From: an uncultured Clostridia bacterium
Lineage (GTDB): Bacteria > Bacillota > Clostridia > TANB77 > CAG-508
Direction of reading: 5' to 3'
Assembly (NCBI GenBank): GCA_934162615.1
Contig: CAKPJK010000042.1
Location: 1 to 9,102, forward strand
Length of the DNA: 9,102 nucleotides
Part shown: positions 6,317 to 9,102 of the stretch, one piece after another
How the letters are laid out: each line of letters starts with the position of its first letter
How positions within the stretch are numbered: position 1 is the first letter of the stretch
Position numbers and translations under genes: made by a program
The notes under the pieces: model-generated
Told to the model about the DNA's origin: nothing
Databases searched by the model: none
The model's input: only the letters and a program-made list of their open reading frames with translations

Positions 6317-7870
6317 TTAGCCTTCCTTCAGATTATTTAATTGTTTAAAATTAAAATATAAATCTACTTGTTTATCTTGATGAATTTCAATTCTATTAAT
6401 AATTACTTTCATAATTTCTGGTGTTGGTTTATTTAGACTCAAAAATTCTCGTATAATACTTTTTATTTTTTCAGTATCATCTTTTTTTGATTCTTCTTTT
6501 TGTCTTTTAATTTCTATGTATTCGTTTTCTTTTTGCTTTATTTCATTTTTTAATTTTGAGAATAGCCTTTCATACATCTCTTCACTTATTTTATTATTTA
6601 ATTTATCTACATACATTTGGTCAATATTGTTATTTATTAATTTTATCTCGTTTTCTAGTTTTTGAAGTATTTTTTCATAATCATATTTCGTTATATTATT
6701 TTTTACATCTAACTCTATTCTTTTATCATCTATCTTTTGGAATAAATTTTTAATATAATTAATTACTGTTTCTTCTAAATTAGAATAGCTAAAACCATGT
6801 GATGTGCAAAGTTTTAATTTTGAATTTCTGCGATAATTGTTACATACCATATAGTAATTACCATTCTTTTTTCCTCTTACTCCTATTTTATGTTTGCATT
6901 CATAACAAAAAAGCAAGCCATCTAATAAAAAAATATTTTTCTTTTCATTTCTATTATAGTTTTGCACTATTATCATTTTTTGTACTGAGTCAAATACCTT
7001 TTTATCTATTATTGGTTCATGTGTGTTTTCTACAATAATCCATTTTTCTTCTTGATTGGCTCTAATTTTCCTATTTTTATAACTTATCCTACTTCTTTTA
7101 TTTTGCACTGTTGTACCTATATAAACTTTATTTTTTAATATGTTTTTTACAGTTTTATTTTCCCAAAACGTTTCTTTATTATACCTTGATTTATTGGCTG
7201 TCGGAATGTTGTTACTGTTTAGATAGTCTCTTATAGTTCCAACTTGATTTCCATTGGATGCCATATTAAAAATTTTTCTTACAATTTTAGCCTCTGGCTC
7301 ATAAATTTTTAGTTTGTTTTTATCATTTGAATCTTTTATGTATCCGAGTGGTGTTTTTCCTCCTACCCATTTCCCCTGTTTCTGCATAGTATGCATAGCT
7401 GTTCTGATTTTTTTAGATAGGTCTTTAGAATACATGTCATTTAATATTGATTTAAATGGTGCAATATCATTGTTGCCATTTGATGCTTCAAAAGTATCTA
7501 TTCCATCTGTTACTGAAACATATCTTACATTATTTTCTGGAAACCATTTCTCTATATATTCTCCTGTTTCTATATAATCACGACCTAAACGAGATAAATC
7601 TTTTGTTACAACCATATTAATTTTTCCGTTTTCTATATCTCTTATCATTCTTTGAAAATCTGGTCTGTTAAAATTTGTTCCAGTAAAACCTTGATCTATA
7701 TATGTATCTATTAATTGGTACTTCCATCCTAATTTTTGTACATATTCTGTTAGTAATGTTCTTTGATTTTTTATACTTTCACTTTCATCATATCCTCTAT
7801 CTACATCTTCTTTTGATAGCCTTATATAAATTGCTACCTTGTATATTGTTTTTTCTATTTGTTCAAGCAT
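6317..7870 (-). CDS. Large serine recombinase (site-specific integrase/transposase)
   Basis: This 517-aa protein has the complete architecture of large serine recombinases. The catalytic domain (about 10-155) has the nucleophile Ser19 in YIRLSKED, QGFTGTNFNRPDFQRM (60-75) and the hallmark DLSRLGRDYIE (91-101). The Recombinase domain (about 165-275) starts GGKTPLGY. A zinc ribbon has Cys322, Cys325, Cys343 and Cys355. A coiled coil covers about 380-465, followed by a C-terminal tail. These enzymes cut both strands with a phosphoserine link and integrate or excise circular DNA at short att sites. GGGAGG lies just before ATG 7870. All key residues are present, so the enzyme looks active. It lies 72 bases below the 37-aa ORF and ends about 55 bases from the broken ZIP gene. 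The in-frame CGT in SRLGRD shows that other CGN arginine codons are used. Confidence 0.97.
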   Translation of the reverse strand: MLEQIEKTIYKVAIYIRLSKEDVDRGYDESESIKNQRTLLTEYVQKLGWKYQLIDTYIDQGFTGTNFNRPDFQRMIRDIENGKINMVVTKDLSRLGRDYIETGEYIEKWFPENNVRYVSVTDGIDTFEASNGNNDIAPFKSILNDMYSKDLSKKIRTAMHTMQKQGKWVGGKTPLGYIKDSNDKNKLKIYEPEAKIVRKIFNMASNGNQVGTIRDYLNSNNIPTANKSRYNKETFWENKTVKNILKNKVYIGTTVQNKRSRISYKNRKIRANQEEKWIIVENTHEPIIDKKVFDSVQKMIIVQNYNRNEKKNIFLLDGLLFCYECKHKIGVRGKKNGNYYMVCNNYRRNSKLKLCTSHGFSYSNLEETVINYIKNLFQKIDDKRIELDVKNNITKYDYEKILQKLENEIKLINNNIDQMYVDKLNNKISEEMYERLFSKLKNEIKQKENEYIEIKRQKEESKKDDTEKIKSIIREFLSLNKPTPEIMKVIINRIEIHQDKQVDLYFNFKQLNNLKEG

Positions 7871-7942
7871 TTTTCCTCCCTTCTATGCTTGATAAAAACA
7901 ATTTGAATTTAAGTTTTATTATATATTATTTAAGACAAAATT

Positions 7943-8056
7943 TTAATGCTCAAAAATATCTTTCTTTAAGATATTAATTATTAAGTGTTTTATTAATCCT
8001 TCTAACTCTTCACCTTTTTCGTCGAAGTATATATTGATTTTGAAAGTTTCACTCAT
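7943..8056 (-). CDS. Small 37-aa protein upstream of the recombinase
   Basis: ATG 8056-8054 opens a frame of 37 codons ending in TAA at 7945-7943. It begins MSETFKINIYFDEKG and ends in a hydrophobic/basic helix (LIKHLIINILKKDIF). A purine-rich site (GGGAGAGTGAG) precedes the ATG, and there is no overlap with any better frame. It lies in the same direction as the recombinase, 72 bases upstream, so the two are probably co-transcribed. The acidic beta-like start and helical end suggest a small regulatory protein. Small proteins next to serine recombinases sometimes control excision direction, but nothing in this sequence proves that role. I do not recognise a named family. Confidence 0.65.
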   Translation of the reverse strand: MSETFKINIYFDEKGEELEGLIKHLIINILKKDIFEH

Positions 8057-8170
8057 ATCAACTCACTCTCCCTATACTATATATACATCTGTTTTCTTAT
8101 AAAAATTCTCCCTTATTTTAAAATTTTTTTGAATTTTTTAAATGTGTACTCATTTGCTCATAAATAGTTT

Positions 8171-8212
8171 AAGGGTAGATATGCGATAGTTTTCACTATC
8201 ACACACCTACCC
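8171..8212 (-). promoter_or_regulatory. Leader RNA hairpin with GAAA tetraloop, 115 bases above the 37-aa ORF
   Basis: The two 19-base arms (8171-8189 and 8194-8212) pair at 16 of 19 positions as DNA. All three mismatches are A with C on the plus strand, which become G-U wobbles in minus-strand RNA. That RNA would form an unbroken 19-bp stem starting AGGGUAGG, closed by a GNRA-type GAAA loop. No T run follows, so it is not a simple terminator. A leader control element, an RNA-processing site or an att-related palindrome are the options. Confidence 0.6.
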
Positions 8213-8275
8213 TAGTTAGTAAAATATGTCATCTATTTTGTTCAAAAGAATTGGTATTGTTGATTTTTTCATTAT

Positions 8276-8327
8276 AAAAAAATGTCCATTTTTCAAATTT
8301 ATTTTACTCAAAGATTTGGACATTTTT
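8276..8327 (-). terminator. Intrinsic terminator of the TsaC gene
   Basis: The 11-bp inverted repeat AAAAATGTCCA (8278-8288) pairs with 8317-8327 around a 28-base loop. On the minus strand it is followed by seven T. It lies 66 bases past the TsaC stop. The long loop is unusual, but the stem and T run are clear. Confidence 0.75.
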
Positions 8328-8393
8328 AACTCACATATAATATCTATTTTAATTGTTAAAATATCAATGAAAATTGTAAGTTGTCGCTCATCT

Positions 8394-8996
8394 TTAATTT
8401 ATTATTTTATTTATTTGTTCTATTGTTATCGGTCCTTCTCTTAATATTTGTATTTCTTTTGAAGTACAATCTACAATTGTACTTCCTTTTGAAAATACTA
8501 CATTTCCCTCCATCATTCCATCTAAAAGTGGGCAATTTTTTTCTATTTCATCTAAATTCATACAAGTAGATTCACCACTTTGATTAGCACTTGTCATAAA
8601 TATTGGACTTTCTAATTTTAAAATTAAATTTTTCAGTGTTTCTGATGTTGCCATTCTTATAGCAATGGTATCTTTTCCATTTGTTACATAATCGGCTAAA
8701 TCATTTTTTTTCTTTAATACCAATGTAATTGGGCCAGGCATGAATGATTTAATTAATTTTTCCGCCGTCTCATTTATAATAGCTATACTTTTTATCTGTT
8801 CTTCATTTGCACACATTACAGGAAATGATTTTTTTATTGGACGATTTTTTACTGCTATTAATTTATCATGTGCTATCTCTGAATTTATTCTAGCACATAT
8901 TCCAAATACAGTATCTGTTGGAACACTAATTACTCCGTCATCCCTTAGTATTTGAACTAATTTTTCAATTTCATCTTGATTATATCTTTCTATCAT
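8394..8996 (-). CDS. L-threonylcarbamoyladenylate synthase (TsaC/Sua5/YrdC family)
   Basis: The enzyme makes threonylcarbamoyl-AMP from threonine, bicarbonate and ATP, the first step of the t6A37 modification of ANN-decoding tRNAs. Visible family motifs are PTDTVFG (26-32), the KxR pair in KNRPIKKSFPV (50-60), PGPITLVLK (87-95), AIRMA, the SxN motif in TSANQSGE (135-142), GSTIVDC (171-177) and REGPI near the end. I choose ATG 8996 (200 aa), which has AGAGG about 8 bases upstream and lies just below a sigma-A promoter. A longer frame to 9050 would begin upstream of the transcription start. The length fits TsaC-type single-domain enzymes rather than two-domain Sua5. It is probably transcribed alone, with its own promoter and terminator. 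Confidence 0.93.
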   Translation of the reverse strand: MIERYNQDEIEKLVQILRDDGVISVPTDTVFGICARINSEIAHDKLIAVKNRPIKKSFPVMCANEEQIKSIAIINETAEKLIKSFMPGPITLVLKKKNDLADYVTNGKDTIAIRMATSETLKNLILKLESPIFMTSANQSGESTCMNLDEIEKNCPLLDGMMEGNVVFSKGSTIVDCTSKEIQILREGPITIEQINKIIN

Positions 8997-9021
8997 TTTA
9001 TTATCCTCTTTTCCGTAATCT

Positions 9022-9050
9022 ATTATAATCCTTAATGCTGAATAATGCAA
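9022..9050 (-). promoter_or_regulatory. Sigma-A promoter of the TsaC gene
   Basis: On the minus strand, TTGCAT (9050-9045) and a perfect TATAAT (9027-9022) are separated by 17 bases. The predicted start of transcription, near 9015, leaves a leader of about 20 bases. This fixes the translation start at 8996 rather than at 9050. Confidence 0.85.
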
Positions 9051-9102
9051 TCTTATTTGATTTATACTGATCTTTGTGTTAGAATGTTTATGTATTATAA
9101 AT

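Larger units (their letters stand above)
6255..8267. mobile_element. Putative minimal serine-recombinase element (borders tentative)
   Basis: The region holds a large serine recombinase, a small upstream ORF and a structured leader hairpin. It abuts a truncated ZIP gene on one side and the terminator of the TsaC gene on the other. The 9-mer GTTGATTTT occurs at 6255-6263 and 8259-8267 in direct orientation, 2,004 bases apart; these may be crossover cores. Nine bases in AT-rich DNA can recur by chance. Joining the outer flanks does not rebuild a ZIP reading frame, so these borders are a guess. The mobile nature of the recombinase itself is well supported. Confidence 0.4.
8057..8393. other. Intergenic stretch between the TsaC gene and the 37-aa ORF
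   Basis: I see no credible gene here on either strand; the plus-strand frames are AT-rich and lack family features. The stretch holds the TsaC terminator (8276-8327), one copy of the GTTGATTTT repeat (8259-8267), the wobble-paired hairpin (8171-8212) and a purine-rich leader directly before the small ORF. No convincing sigma-A promoter for the recombinase transcript was found. Confidence 0.7.

Noticed and set aside
6297..6318. AT-only palindrome at the end of the recombinase gene as a terminator
   Set aside because: It has no T run after the stem on the minus strand and such AT palindromes are common here.
8226..8444. 72-aa plus-strand frame considered as a missing ZIP 5' half
   Set aside because: It shows no ZIP motifs, crosses the TsaC terminator and overlaps the TsaC 3' end.
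8997..9050. Longer TsaC start at 9050
   Set aside because: The added codons cover the sigma-A promoter itself and would not be in the transcript.

Overview
The window is AT-rich (by eye well under 35% G+C). Every convincing gene lies on the minus strand, so transcription runs from high to low coordinates. The spoIIIA sporulation operon, an AGA-dominated arginine codon choice and G-rich Shine-Dalgarno sites point to a spore-forming, low-GC Firmicute of the Clostridia type. I cannot place it more precisely from sequence alone.

In the direction of transcription the layout is as follows. (1) An L-threonylcarbamoyladenylate synthase gene of TsaC/Sua5 type (8394-8996) has its own sigma-A promoter and an intrinsic terminator. 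(2) A module looks mobile: a hairpin that is fully paired only as minus-strand RNA (8171-8212), a 37-aa ORF (7943-8056) and a 517-aa large serine recombinase (6317-7870). (3) The 3' half of a ZIP/GufA-type metal transporter gene (5845-6261) is cut off at the HNxPEG metal-site motif, next to the recombinase gene. (4) A protein with a C-terminal PCP_red-like domain (5131-5736) has lost, or lacks, a clear 5' end. (5) yebC (4262-4987) carries an in-frame TGA at codon 200. (6) spoIIIAA, AB, AC, AD, AE, AF and the first 33 codons of AG (4171 down to 1) encode parts of the channel between mother cell and forespore.

The most interesting signal is in spoIIIA. Both spoIIIAA and spoIIIAD are split by exactly one extra base, and the two sites look alike. 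In each the zero frame meets a CGG codon inside the string CGGAATA, and the conserved protein resumes in the +1 frame at the GGA (Gly) inside it. I checked each CCG trinucleotide I could find on the plus strand against the minus-strand frames. These two are the only in-frame CGG codons in roughly 2,600 codons of the window, although CGA and CGT are used. This suggests that CGG is unassigned or very slowly decoded here and serves as a +1 frameshift site, or that CGGA is read as a four-base codon. Sequencing error and gene decay are the rival explanations and need excluding first. The yebC TGA may belong to the same story or may be an independent lesion.

Other oddities are an intrinsic terminator between spoIIIAA and spoIIIAB, the truncated ZIP gene beside the recombinase with no 5' half in the window, and a possible 9-bp direct repeat bracketing the recombinase module.
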